From: Paraconiothyrium sp. Pb-2020 | Taxonomy: Eukaryota > Ascomycota > Dothideomycetes > Pleosporales > Didymosphaeriaceae | Direction: 5' to 3' | NCBI GenBank assembly: GCA_022419385.1 | Contig: JAJUBI010000005.1 | Location: 4,154,001-4,218,000, forward strand | Length of the DNA: 64,000 nucleotides | Shown here: piece by piece, positions 45,352 to 57,406 of the stretch | Layout of the letters: each line of letters opens with the position of its first letter | Position numbering within the stretch: the stretch's first letter is position 1 | Made by a program: the position numbers and the translations under genes | Notes under the pieces: generated by a model | What the model was told of the DNA's origin: nothing | Databases searched by the model: none | What the model saw: only the letters and a program-made list of their open reading frames with translations

Positions 45352-47461
45352 TCATGATGGAATGCCAATCTCGTATCCGAGTAAAACCTCCGTCGAACTC
45401 CCTTCCCAGCCTCTGCTGCCGCCGGTTGATATCATGAACTGGCATGTAGGATCAAGATACAGTTGTGAAACTACACCTGTCCGATGACCCGGGACGATCC
45501 AGAAAGGTACAGCAAGATTCTTATTTTCTTGCTCATGAAGATCGTACAACCGCAGAATGTCATAGGAAGCGCTATCCCGAATTAGTCAGGCAACATCAAG
45601 AGCATGGTCAAACGTACCAGACAAGGTGTCGCCCGTTGGGCATCGCCCGCACAGCGCTCACGGCACCACTAACCCCGGGAAATTTAAAAGTTCGGCGAGG
45701 TTCTCGCAAACTTTTGTGCAGGCTGTATTCATCAACAGTACCGTTCCTTCGCCCAGCGTAGATGAAGTTGCCGTCCGGTGACCAGCAAGCATTCATACAC
45801 CAAGGCGGGGTATTACGCGGAGGCGCTATGCGAGCAATTGGGTTTGATTGCCGTCGATCCCAGATACGAACTGTTCCATCCATTGCCGAATCGAAGAACG
45901 TCGTTTCGGATGAAGCTGGTTGTTCAGCTTGCATTGAGCTTGTACCGGCCGAACCTGAGATCTCTTCCGAGTGAGGAAGACCATTCACAAGCGCGCTGGA
46001 CTGGCCGTCCGACACTCCGTTGAGCAATATTTCAGTCTGGGTAGTTTCCGGAGGTTCTTTCAGGGCTTCAGGTGATGGTTCGTGGGCGGGAGCTTGGACC
46101 GGGCCGCCAAGATCCATCATGTCCATACCAGCGTTTGCATCCTCGTCCGCCTGCTGTATGCCATTGGCGATGGCTCTTGAAAACTCGTCTTCTTCATCGT
46201 CTCCGAATGGCGCGAGCGCCGATGGTCCGTTGGATGGATCCTTGTCGTCACCGAACAGGGAGTCTTTGTCGCCGAACAATGAGTCTTCGGGTGAGCCAGC
46301 AGCGTCTTCGTTGCCGTTCGCTTCTACGGCGGAAGGTCGACTGGAAGGCCCGACACCGTTGGAGAGACCATTGGCTTGTGGGCGAGATGCGTTGTTGGAC
46401 GATAAGGTGCCGTTTGAGACTGGCACTATGTCGGTGTCCTGTGGAATAGGAAGTGTAGACATGGGCCGTTGCTCTATCGCGGAGATCTGACCACCACTTG
46501 TCTCGAAGCGTCTTTTCACTTGTCCTGTGTTGAGATCCCAGTCGTTGATAGTCTTATCCCAACTTCCTGAGAGGACTGATGTCTCATCTTGTGCGAGCGT
46601 CAAAACAGACACAGCCGAGGTGTGTTGTCGAAGAGTGTGTATCCGCTTGCCTTCTTCATGTCGCACAGATTGCAAGTTTATGCCCCCTGACTCTAGTCCA
46701 GATAGGAGCCAGAGTGACTGGTGGTGTACAGCAAGGGAGTATACCGGCGAGAGGGTAGTAGCTCCATCTCGGTCGGAGTCGTCATTTTCCCAGTAGCTAA
46801 GAAGCACCCCAGCCTTTGTCACGCTGTCGACGAAGGGGTGCCGTTGAGCCACGGTGAGGGCCAATTTGCCATTGGCCGTATCGATCCAATTAAACTTCCT
46901 TATGTACCCATCTGCACCTCCACTGAAAACCCACCGCATGTCTGGCGTAGCAGTAACGGCATTTATCGAGGTGCTGTGTGGGGCTGCAATGGTAGGGATG
47001 ATATCGTATACGAGCGCATTAAGAGCTTCGGGACGCACACTCGGTCGAAAAGGCAGACCTCCTGCCAGTTCGGCAGCTCGTGGAGAAGGAGAGGTCAGGG
47101 TGACGGTGGGGTTTGTATCGGTTCTCAAAGGCCCCGGCATAGCAGAAGAGCCGCTGCGCGGTCGTTGCGAGGGACTGTCGGGCTCCTCCTGGTCGTCGTC
47201 GTCATTGTCCCCATTCCCATCATCATCGTCTCCATCGCCATCATCGCCATCCTCGTCTCCTTCGTCTCCGTCTCCATCTCCATCGCCATCAGCGTCGGCA
47301 TCGGCATCTGCGTCCCCGTCGTCTACATCCTCCATAACCTCGTCGACATCGTTATCGGAACCCGAATCTTGGGAGCCTATTGCTTCAGGTCAGCTTTGTG
47401 TAGAATCATGAAGAGGGGGAGTGCGACCTGCTCCATTTTCGTCTTCATCGTCGAAGTTCAT
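45352..47461 (-). CDS. SPT8: SAGA complex WD-repeat subunit Spt8
   Basis: Three exons, 47461-47428, 47376-45618 and 45571-45352, closing at 670 residues. Spt8 is the SAGA subunit that contacts TBP. The 34-nt first exon encodes MNFDDEDENGA, and the first intron has GCTGACC as branch site. An almost pure Asp/Gly/Glu stretch follows (about residues 24-60). Then come WD repeats: HSTSINAVTATPDMRWVFSG, SAVSVLTLAQDETSVLSGSW with DKTINDWDLNTGQ, FFDSAMDGTVRIWDRR, and ACWSPDGNFIYAGRRNGTV. The C-terminal VVSQLYLDPTCQFMIST and STEVLLGYEI are strongly Spt8-like. A low-complexity insert of about 150 residues between repeats is usual for the fungal protein. Confidence 0.92.
47200..47330 (-). repeat. Low-complexity Asp/Gly-coding repeat in SPT8
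   Basis: Near-repetitive GAT/GAC/GGC triplets in the coding strand give alternating Asp and Gly. The same stretch yields long open frames on the opposite strand, which I consider shadows. Confidence 0.7.
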
Positions 47462-48504
47462 GCTGCTCCCATGAACCTTGACTAATGGCCTGCGGGGAGG
47501 CTGACCACCGGGAATGAAAAGCAGATCGTATGCGCAAGGTGCGTTAGAAGCCGTATAATGCGTTTACAGAAGCGGGCAATGCATGGGAGAGGAACTGCGC
47601 ATGCGCATGCAGCCAAACAGCTGGCGGTCTCGGTCGCGTTGCGCGTAGACGTGCACGATGAGGCTCTCGGCTGCGGGCTGCGGGCTGCGGAGTGGGTCAT
47701 TGCTGCTGGGATGTTTTAGTGGAGGCTAGCGCTAAGCAGAACCAGAGAAGCTCGCCTCAACACCACATGCAATCTTCTCCAAGAGTCATTCATGTATTTG
47801 CATGCTTGTATTGGCCTGGGAGCAGCCACAATATGAATATTGAAGCCAGTATTGCCCGATTTGCATCCATCGGCACGTTCCCTGCTCCAGACACGCCTAA
47901 TCCAAAATCACGAAGTCAACAATGTCTTACCTTCAGCGTCAACCCAAGTCCGAATTTGTTCAAACTGTCTACGAAACTCGTTTGTTCTTGCACTTGCTTG
48001 TGCCTGTCATCGTCCCAGCAGTTTGTCCATAGCAGCATCTCGCCTAGAGCGTGACTGACGTGAGGTCGGATGAAGAATGGCATGGGATCACCATGGGCTC
48101 AAGGATGCAGAGGAATTCTTCACCTTGCTGTGGTGCGAAAGGTCTTCTCTTTTTCCTATGCGGTCTTAGAGGGGTACTTATTCGTCATCTTTCTTGCTTA
48201 AACACAAGCCTCACCACTTCATTCCACTTCTGTTTGCACTACGCCGAGACGCAAGTCGTTCTTGATCGGAAAGATTGTTTTACATTCGCGCCTACTGCAA
48301 GCCTTCCCACTCCGTAATGTGTTCACAAGTTCTGTTCACCTACACCTTCACCGTTACTTGTGTTTGCCTAGCGGCTTGTTGACCGCCAACTCCTTCCGTT
48401 TGTGCTGAGCGCACCTTCCACCAGACCGACGCGTCTAAGGCAACCTCGCCGCACCGCCACTTTCTACACAGGTTACGCAAACGAGACACCGCCAACTTGC
48501 GACA
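47462..48504. other. Divergent region between SPT8 and the NFX1-type helicase
   Basis: About 1.04 kb. It contains the 12-base palindrome TGCGCATGCGCA at about 47596-47607 and three direct copies of GCTGCGG at about 47670-47690. No convincing gene. It should hold both promoters and leaders. Confidence 0.45.
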
Positions 48505-51500
48505 ATGGGGAAGAAGAAGGGGTATGGCCGAGGAGGCCAATGGAACAATCGTTCACGCGGCGCCAACATGTACAGCGCGCTTGCTGCTGGAATTGGTGGC
48601 AACGAGTACGGTAAGCAATTTGCCAACAAGTGTTTGAGTCGCCATTGCTTCCAGAGATCACCCAACAAAGGCCCGGAGCTGTCGAAGACGTGCTCCCAGT
48701 CTACTTCTACCTCACCCGCCATATCAGAAACACCATCCAAACTGCATAACCCCACAGCCTCTATCATTTCTGTGACATCCGCATCATTTCTTTAAGTCAC
48801 TAATTTAGTAGAATTTGGGAGCATGAACCCCCACCTTGCGGAGCGCTTGCGTGCGGTCCGAATTCAAGAAGATGGCTATCCGGATCCTGAGGTTTCCCCT
48901 TTGGCTAGGCCTTCGCGTACTAACAATGATATTGAGAAATATTGCAAAGACGCAAGCAAGCCGGTGGTCACGGCTGGCTCATGGATCCACAAACCAGAAT
49001 TTCCCACTCCCTCTGAACTTTTTCCACACGTCTTGACAGGGTTTCCAGAAGGCGAGCAGATGATCAGCTTCAGTGAAGAACTTCGCCCAAACAAAGTGGA
49101 GGGCGATTACGAGTCCAATGAGGAGTACCTTGGAACGCAGTACGATCTGATGCGCGAGGATGCTATCCGCCCATTACGCGAAGCTGTTCAAGAGGTTAAG
49201 AAGGACCCTTGGCGAGATGAATCAGACTATCCCTCGTCAAGTGGAATTGGTATCTACGAGCCGGTAAGTTATTGGTCAATCGTGCACTTGAATTGCCTTG
49301 GAACCCACGCTGCAATATGCGAACATTTGAAATGTCACCACACGTGTTTCCTACTAACGCGGTAAGGTATACTTGAAAGCGGTCCAATTCTCCTTTCGCG
49401 GGCTTTCCGCCAAGGTCGCATTCTCTTTGACTCGTGTCAAGAAACTCGTCCGATGGAACCAGTCCAAACGTCTCATTACCGGAACCCTCGTCGCGCTATC
49501 GCCGGCAGACGATGCCTTTCAGGATCCTTCCAAATGTCTTCTCGCGATCGTTGGCGCAAGGCCTCTCTCTGCTCTTGAAACGAACAATCCTCCGGAGATA
49601 GATCTATTTTTCGCTCATCCGGAAGAGTACGATTGGGACCCAGCGCGAAAATGGATTATGGTCGAGTCTCGGTCATCTTTCTTCGAAGCGAGTCGTCACA
49701 CACTCCTTGCTCTGCAGCACATGATGCGAGAGCCCTTTCCATTATCCGACCATCTTGTGAAGGCTCAAAAGGGAGTCGAGCCGCCAGAGTACGTTCGGAT
49801 TGATCCTCATACCGATCTTAGCCCCCTCGTCAGCCTTGAGGAGGCTGATAAGTTCCAAGACGTTAATATTCTTCAAGAATGGCCGACCGGTGACAGCTTG
49901 ACATTGGATAGTTCTCAGTCTAAAGCGCTGAAACGAATCATGACCAAAAAGCTGGCTATTGTACAAGGCCCTCCAGGTACTGGCAAAACGTATGTTTCTG
50001 TTGTTGCGCTCCAAGCAATGCTGCAGAACACGCGCCGAGACGATCCTCCTATCATCGTCACCTGTCAAACCAACCACGCTTTGGATCAACTACTTAGGCA
50101 CGTGGCTGAATTCGAACCAAACTTCATTCGGTTGGGCGGTCAGACGAAAGATCAGGACAAGATCAAGAAGAGAACTGTAAGTAAAGACAGCTAAATGTAT
50201 TAAGGCGATTCATCACAAACGAAGGATAGCCAAACTAACTTGGGTAGTTGTACGAAGTCCGATCTACTTTTGAGCAAGCCAAAATCCCCGGAAGCCGCAA
50301 GAACCGCGCGATGAGTGCTATGAGGCAATTGACAGCGAAGATGCGATTGCTTCTCGCCCCTTTTGAGAGGGGCCAGCCGCCGCTGGACCAACGTCTCCTG
50401 GCTAAACTGGGCTTGCTTACCAAAAAACAGGCCGCATCCTTGGAGATTGGGGTAAAGTCCGTGATGGGAATTCCCCAGACTACTCCAAGTATAGAAATGG
50501 AACAATGGCTTGGTAGGTGCCTTGAGCGATGGGAGCACCCTTATCGGCCCGACGATTTTGGGATGCCGTACGAGGAGGATGATTTCGACGAGGCTGAGCA
50601 GCTACAAGAACTTGAGGCTGAGGCAGTTGCCCGTGATGACGATGATGACATAGAGGCTCTCAAAGGTCCTATCACAGCTTTGAGTGACAACTATCGGGGC
50701 CTAAGGGGTTCAAAGTTGAGGAGCGAGGCCGACGTTCGTCGCACGCTCGGTGAAACGGAGGATTTGATAACAATCCCTCTTCCAGACCGCGGGACGATTT
50801 ACAACTATTTGCTACGCAAAGCGAAGCAAAGCCTTCTTAGGGAGTTCCGAGTCCTCGCTAAGCAATATGATGAACAGGTCCATCTGAAAAAGGTCGGACA
50901 GTGGGAAGAGGATCAAGGAATACTCCTGAGTCAACGAGTCATTGGGATGACTACTACTGGATTGAGTAAATACCGTGCTCTTATCTCAAGCCTGAGGCCT
51001 AGGGTAGTTCTGATTGAAGAAGCGGCGGAGACACTGGAAGCTCCTGTCACGGCGGCCTGCTTTCCGACATTGGAGCATCTGATTCTAGTTGGAGATCACC
51101 AACAGCTGCGACCTCACTGCAATGTGCATGAACTGGAGGACGAACCTTTCAACTTCAATCTGTCGCTTTTCGAGCGCATGGTATGCAACAACATTGAGCT
51201 TGATACGCTGAGGCGCCAGCGTCGAATGATTCCGGAGATACGACGCCTACTTCAGCCGATCTATGGCGATAAACTGAAAGACCATGCAAGCGTCTTGAGC
51301 GAAGATAATCGACCTCCTGTCGAAGGCATGGGTGGGGTCAACTCGTTCTTCTTCACCCACGAATGGCCCGAGTCCCGAGATAACAACCAGTCAGCCAAGA
51401 ATGAACAAGAAGCTGCTATGATTGTGGGCTTCTTTGATTACCTCGTTCTGAACGGGGTAGATCCAGCGAAGATTACTGTATTGACGTTCTACAACGGCCA

Positions 51501-52782
51501 GCGCAAGCTGCTTACCTCAAAGTTGAGGCGCCATCAGAATCTTTCTGGTCAACCGCTCAAAGTCGTTACCATTGATTCTTACCAGGGCGAAGAGAATGAT
51601 ATCGTCCTTCTTTCTCTTGTTCGAAGCTCAAGGAATGGGAGCATCGGCTTCTTGTCGGTCGACAACCGAGTCTGCGTCGCGCTTTCTCGTGCTAGGTAAG
51701 TCGTCTGCTTAGCTTCCTACGAAACCTGTGACCCAGTTCCATATGGCTAATAAGAGCACAGACGGGGATTCTACTTGTTCGGGAATGGAGAGAATCTCGT
51801 TTGCGGCAGCGACACTTGGGAAGCCGTCATAAAGGTCCTGTGGGGACGTGCCAACAAGAAAGGGGTTACAATCACGGGTCCATCTAAGCGTATAGGCTAC
51901 CATCTTCCACTTGCTTGCCAGAAACATGGCAACAAGGTGTTCCTCGAAGACCCCCGCGACTGGGAACATCTAAGCGGAGGCTGTGGCGAGAGGTGTCGCT
52001 GCCTTTTACCTTGCGGGCATACGTGTATGCTGACCTGTCATCCGTAAGTTATTTGTACCTCGTACCCTCGTTTGACAACGCTCATACAATGAAGATTTGA
52101 CAACTCTCGCATCAATTGCATGCAGCAGTGCAACAAGCCCTGCAGCACGTGTGGCCAAGCTTGCAGCCAGAGCTGCTCCGACCCCTGTAGATGCACGTAC
52201 TGTGACCGTCGTACTGGCGGCAAGAAGGCCATGATCAAGCCAATGCAGAATACGACCAGCGCCGTTCAACAAGCACTTCCAAGCGTCTCACTCCATACTC
52301 ATCCTTCAACGCCTCGAACATCTCCCACAAGCCGCGCAGCCGCAGCCGCGATAATTGCAGCTCCGGACACGGTCTCAGAGAACTCTACTCCCCACCAGTG
52401 GCAGGCTTACGCCAACGGAGGCGTGAAGATAGATGACGCTAAGGCATGGCCAAAGCAGCGCAAGGAGTCGGCTAAGTTTCAAGAGCTGATATCGAACGGC
52501 TCTTCTGCGTCCAGCTCACTTCCCCCGGGGAAGCTCATACAGATGTCACCTGAGAAGAAGATACCCCAGCTGTCCTCTGCAAACACGAACCTTCTGATTG
52601 ACTTGGTTGATGATGGCCTGCCGACAGCGACAGCGGCACCGTCAACTCCGTGCAAGTCTAGGTCTGGACGCACGTCGTACAAGGAGAAGTTCTCGTACAT
52701 TGGCGAGATGACCAGTCCGATTAGCGAGAAGGAGAAGGCGGGGGAGCTTGCTTCTGCACCGGTGTTTAATCTGCTGGACTGA
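48505..52782 (+). CDS. NFX1-type zinc-finger SF1 helicase (Hrr1/ZNFX1-like)
   Basis: Six exons: 48505-48610, 48812-49263, 49367-50176, 50248-51695, 51762-52043 and 52095-52782; closes at 1261 residues. It belongs to the Upf1-like SF1 helicases with NFX1-type zinc repeats. In fission yeast the member Hrr1 works with the RNA-directed RNA polymerase complex in RNAi heterochromatin; ZNFX1 is the animal relative. Walker A is VQGPPGTGKTYVS near 387, followed by IVTCQTNHALDQLL. Walker B is VVLIEEAAE near 709, motif III is LVGDHQQLRP, motif V is TIDSYQGEENDIVLLS near 900, and motif VI is RVCVALSRAR near 930. The zinc part is short: GGCGERCRCLLPCGHTCMLTCH, then CNKPCSTCGQACSQSC. The last 180 residues are disordered. 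An acidic insert lies at about 560-600. The zinc part is smaller than in animal ZNFX1. Confidence 0.88.
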
Positions 52783-53294
52783 GGGCTCTCGGGTATGAAG
52801 ATGGTACGATCTGGTGGGAGCGTCACGCTTCTTGTCCTGTATACCGAAGGCTTTTGATCTCTGTGTGTATGGGGGAGAGTTGGTGGCATCAGGGTTCAAT
52901 TGTCGAGAAAGGCACAAGGTACGCGTATGGAGCCACAGTGCCCGGCTCTGGAAGCAGGACGATGTACTCTCTACAGACATGGTGAATAAGGGTCAAGAAT
53001 TAGAGTGTTACCACTCGTCAATACGATATCGATCTTTCCGCTCTGTTTTGCCTGTCGTGATATTAGTCGCAAAGAATTATAACACCAAGCCCAGGGACAC
53101 GCTGACCCAGCTCGGAAAAGACTGTCCCCCAATTTCTGTGAGTTTTCTTGGCCTTTCGGAACACTTTCGTGCTGTGCGCAAAGCCGCGAATATCCCACAG
53201 TAACATCACGTCATCACTCCACTTTGTAGCCAACCAATCAACCCCGCAACTACCATGCAGAGAACCTCTACATCGGCAAACAACAAGCGCAACG
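52783..53294. other. Intergenic, 510 bp
   Basis: 3' flank of the helicase gene and promoter of the ECM15-like gene. Nothing recognisable. Confidence 0.5.
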
Positions 53295-53747
53295 ATGGCA
53301 TCCTCAGACGATCTCACAAACCTGCAGACGCCTCCATCATGCACAGCGGACTTCTGTCTCATTCCGCTGGGCACGCCGACAGCGTCAGTGTCTAAAGAGG
53401 TAGCTGAGGTGCAGCGGCTGCTCAAGAAGAGCGGCCTGGAATACTCGATGCATTCGGCAGGAACTACTGTCCGTAAGTCCATCAGAATGATCTCTCTGTC
53501 ATGATCCTTTGGTATTCGATGTACCATACCAAGTTATGATGCAAAGGGACATGGGAGCTGATCAGAAGCAGAGGGTTCGTGGGACGAGGTAATGAAGGTC
53601 ATCGGGCAATGCCACGCCATGCTGCATCAGAACGGCGTGGTCAGGATCCAGAGCGACATCCGAATTGGAACGAGGACGGACAAGAAGCAAGGGTTCAAGG
53701 ATAAGGTGGCGGCGGTGGAGAAGCTGTTGAAGGATGATGCGGCTTGA
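53295..53747 (+). CDS. ECM15: Ecm15/MTH1187 family protein
   Basis: Two exons, 53295-53472 and 53572-53747, over a 99-bp intron with GTAAGT donor; closes at 117 residues, the normal length. The family (yeast Ecm15, bacterial MTH1187/YkoF-like) forms ferredoxin-fold tetramers; some members bind thiamine-like ligands. Signatures: ADFCLIPLGTPTASVSKEVA, LKKSGLEYSMHSAGTTV, then SWDEVMKVIGQCHAMLHQNG and RIQSDIRIGTRTDKKQGF. The splice gives Gln before GSWDEV. The biological role in fungi is unclear. An upstream in-frame extension to 53148 is open but looks noncoding, so I start at MASSDD. Confidence 0.88.
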
Positions 53748-54819
53748 ACGACTTCACTGTCGGGTTCGATCTGACGAAGCGATGGTACCGCAAAGAGCTA
53801 TCAAGGAACGGTGCGCAGGCATGGAACATGAGGGCTGTCAACGTTTCTGTGTACCATGGTTGCTACCCATGGATGCTGGTGCTGCCTCCACATGTGACCT
53901 GCACCAACCAGACCCTTGTATCTAGACGCGTTCGAAACAACATCAACAACAACAGAGTTCACACTGCACCTAGGGCGTCACAACAGAATCATCGCGTCTA
54001 CCCGCAAACGCGATGTTTGATGTGCCCGCCAAACGTCAAAAATGAGTCACCGGGCCATACATGCTCGAATTATAGCCGCCCCCTTTTCTACGATTCGCCA
54101 TATGCTTGCTCGACCAGAGCCTTGCTGGGATGCTCGTGAGGTTTCGCAGTGTTTTGGGAGTAGTGACAGGCGCGCGGTGGGTTTGCGCCGGGGATGCGCG
54201 TGCGCGAGATTAAGGGGATGCCTGTAAGGACGGGGGTGAACGCCGTGGTGTTTGGCCGGCCAGCGCCATAGTGAGAGAGAAGGCCAGGGAAGAGGATGTG
54301 ATAAGAAATGATGTGCTGCCGCTGTGTATCGATTGACACGATACACAGCATCTGCAATTTGATCCCGCTCTTCCAACTTCTCCAGACCTGACTATTGTTG
54401 CTGTGCATTAACTCCGTTATCTTCCGAGGCGTTCGCAGTTCGCACGGCCCCTGCTCCGAAGAAAAAAGTTCGGATCCACTCGTCCGCAGGCGAGAAGCGA
54501 AGCTGCACCCTCTGCATCATCGCCAATCCTGAGCCTGCCAACTTCCGTCGCTTTCCCTTCTCACACCACTATCACCCGCCCATCCACTCGCAAAGCCGCC
54601 CATCGCCCGGCTTATTATTTCACATCGTCGCGCCTCAGACGCAGCAATTGCCTGGTATTTCGGACGGTGCATCCAAGGCACTGTTCACGTGGGAACCAGA
54701 AGGAATGCACGCGACCCCTTCACGAGCCAAACCTCGCCGCAGATAACAACCGCCCATCGCTACAACGCCCGCCGACTCCGTCATACCGGTCCAGCGCATC
54801 GCGCACACAGTAGCACACA
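53748..54819. other. Intergenic, 1.07 kb upstream of MDM34
   Basis: Holds the ECM15 3' end and a long MDM34 promoter and leader. The last 250 bases are rich in CGCC/CATC pyrimidine-type sequence, common just before fungal starts. No gene is seen. Confidence 0.5.
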
Positions 54820-56646
54820 ATGGCTTTCAACTTCAACTGGTCGCCGCTCATCGCGGATACGTCGAGAGCGCGCGACATGCTGACGACGGCCCTAAACAAA
54901 GGCCCCAAGCCGCCCATCATCGTCGACGACATCACCGTCACCGAGCTGAACCTAGGCTCGACTCCGCCCGAGCTGGAGATACTAGAAATTGGAGATCTGG
55001 CTGAAGATCGGTTCCGGGGCATCTTCAAGATGACGTACACGGGCGATGCCTTCCTGACACTCAAGACAAAGGTTCAGGCCAACCCGCTCAATACATATCT
55101 CTCCACCAAGCCCGATTTCGCGTCACCGGAGCCTCTCGCTGCATCAGCTGGGTTGACGATACCGCTGCAAATCACCCTGTCGGATATTAGGCTGTCGGGG
55201 TTCGTCATACTGGTCTTTTCGAAGCAAAAGGGCGTTACACTGGTATTTCGGAATGATCCATTAGACTCGTTAAAGGTTTCATCGACTTTCGATTCGATAC
55301 CGTTTATCAAGAACTACCTCCAGAAGGAGATTGAAGGCCAGTTACGTGTGCTCTTCATGGAAGACTTGCCGGCCATCATCCATCGGTTATCGCTACGGTT
55401 ATGGTCACCCGAATTCCAAGAGCTCGATGCAGAGACGGAAGAACGATTAGACAGCTCAAAGAGCACTATTGCTCCTATTGATCCTCTATCTAGCCCACCG
55501 CAAGACGCCGTGGATGAGTTTGGCAATCCGATTGATGCATCTCAAATGGCGACACTTGCACTCGACTCTGCTTCGGAGATACACGCTTCTTTCTCACAAA
55601 AGAACATGCTGCGGCTTGCGGCGCTATCGCAGTCTCAGCGCACCTTATCACTCTTCACTCCAAATATCCGCGAAGCCGTCTTCCGCGCCTGGGCAAGCAA
55701 CCCCGAGCGTCCAGAATCAGGCATCTCAACACCCGCACTTACCCAGTCGAGCCTATCCAGGATACAATCTACATTCGCCAGCGTCAAGTCCAATGCCTCG
55801 TCTGTTGCCTCAGGTAGCACAGGACAAGACACAAATGCTTCGCGACCCACCCTATCCTCAAATTACTCCTCCTCCGCAGGTTTGAGTCTTGGTGCTAACC
55901 GATCCCGTGGCCACCAAATGCGCAAGCGCAAGAAGCGCGTCGTCGACCTCCGAAAGAACCGCGACGGGGCAGAATCTTCCGGCCTCTCCACCGAAGCCAA
56001 CACTCCGCTCACCAGCACTAACGTGTCGGAAACCGCCAGTGTCATTCCCGAAGAGCGCGAGCGCGAAGAAGAGCCCATCGGATCCACGCCACCAAGAACA
56101 CCCTTGAAAACTGTGCACGGCGTCCTCGATGCCGGCGAACCAAGCCGACTCCGCGAAACGGAAACGTCCGCCCCAACGGACGGCCTCCTCCCGCCCGCTC
56201 CTCTCCTCTCCGATCCGCCCAGATTAAAGGCGAAGCAAATGGCCTCCACGCCTGTACATCACCTCGTCGAGACCGAACAGCAGGAAAAGAAACACTCCCG
56301 TCCTCCACTCTCCCACAACCGCCTCCGCTCCACCCAACAAGCCTCCTCCCCACTCCTCCGCTCCCTTTCCTTCGACAAAGTATCCTCGCTCTCCGCGGCG
56401 CATAACAAGGGCCCGCTCTCGCCGCCTTACGCAGAGAGCACAACGAGCTCCTCCGGCGGCATCCTCGAGCAAGCATGGATGCTCAAGATGGCGCAGGAAA
56501 TCGCGAAGAAAGTGCGCGAGGAGAAGGACCGGAGCAGGAGCCCGAGTCCGCCGCAAGGACCACGGTCCCGGTCATCGAAGAGGACACAAGGCTTGTGGGA
56601 TGGCGCGGAAGAGATGATGGAGGCACCGCCCGCGTATGTTGCGTGA
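54820..56646 (+). CDS. MDM34: Mdm34, mitochondrial distribution and morphology protein (ERMES)
   Basis: Intronless, 608 residues. Mdm34 is the mitochondrial outer-membrane SMP-domain subunit of the ERMES complex that tethers mitochondria to the ER and moves phospholipids. The start MAFNFNWSPLIADT is diagnostic. The SMP domain fills about 1-200, including ITELNLG-like ITVTELNLGSTPPELEILEI, RGIFKMTYTGDAFLTLKTKV, LTIPLQITLSDIRLSGFVIL and PFIKNYLQKEIEGQLR. The rest is disordered and Ser/Pro-rich with the family's basic block MRKRKKRVVDLRK near 368-380. The final segment includes AWMLKMAQEIAKKVREEK. The gene is complete. Confidence 0.97.
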   Translation: MAFNFNWSPLIADTSRARDMLTTALNKGPKPPIIVDDITVTELNLGSTPPELEILEIGDLAEDRFRGIFKMTYTGDAFLTLKTKVQANPLNTYLSTKPDFASPEPLAASAGLTIPLQITLSDIRLSGFVILVFSKQKGVTLVFRNDPLDSLKVSSTFDSIPFIKNYLQKEIEGQLRVLFMEDLPAIIHRLSLRLWSPEFQELDAETEERLDSSKSTIAPIDPLSSPPQDAVDEFGNPIDASQMATLALDSASEIHASFSQKNMLRLAALSQSQRTLSLFTPNIREAVFRAWASNPERPESGISTPALTQSSLSRIQSTFASVKSNASSVASGSTGQDTNASRPTLSSNYSSSAGLSLGANRSRGHQMRKRKKRVVDLRKNRDGAESSGLSTEANTPLTSTNVSETASVIPEEREREEEPIGSTPPRTPLKTVHGVLDAGEPSRLRETETSAPTDGLLPPAPLLSDPPRLKAKQMASTPVHHLVETEQQEKKHSRPPLSHNRLRSTQQASSPLLRSLSFDKVSSLSAAHNKGPLSPPYAESTTSSSGGILEQAWMLKMAQEIAKKVREEKDRSRSPSPPQGPRSRSSKRTQGLWDGAEEMMEAPPAYVA

Positions 56647-57406
56647 AGTGCAGAAGGCGAAGAAGCGGGCGGTGAACGATGTTACGATTGAAATGTGTCA
56701 TGATGGCGTTTTGAAAGGTTGATTTCTGGCTTTTGGCTAATCGCTCGCTCGCTTGTTGTTTTGCTAGTCGGTCTCTTTTGTACTTGGGCGTGTAAGAAAA
56801 GTGTGATTGGAGCGTAAGTGCGTGCTTAATTGCTGAGCGGTTCGGCGTGCGTTGTAATCGTAGTGGTTTGTGTACTGAGCGTGTAACATAGAAGGGGATG
56901 GTGGTAGACGAGAGCTACGGTGTTGGCATGGGAAGAGATGGAGTGTATATATTGGCGGTGGAGAGGGGATGGAGGGAGGTAGGAAAAGTGGTGTTCTTTG
57001 GCGTATACCCACCCTCTGCTCATGTAGCGGCGTTTGAGATAGACAATCGCATTGTTCTCGCCTTACTTGGTCGTTCGCGGTGCCCTTGATGTGGATGTGG
57101 GTTTGAAGATAATGCGTGTTATGCTGTATACGACTTATTAGACACGAGGGACGTAGGTATGTCTGAGCGTATGCACCACGCTAAATCGACGCTTTTGCAG
57201 GCTTCCAGATGTCGTGAGATGTGCAACACCTGCAACCATACCTCAGCACAGCCTCCCCTCATCAGATATCAGGAACTCGTTTTCACTTCTTCATTGTACT
57301 ACTACATCTGAATAGCTATATACACCGAAGCTATGCTCGCTCTTTACTACTATCCACCAAGCCATATACACCGGAGCCTTACGCACTCTTTCCACGGGAA
57401 GAATGT
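56647..57406. other. Convergent intergenic, 760 bp
   Basis: Between the MDM34 and carboxypeptidase stop codons. 3' flanks only, with GT-rich sequence around 56700-56830. Confidence 0.5.

Noticed and set aside
46721..47485. Plus-strand frame of 254 codons opposite SPT8
   Set aside because: It is produced by the Asp/Gly triplet repeat of SPT8 read backwards; its hydrophobic Ile/Val runs are an artefact, not membrane segments.
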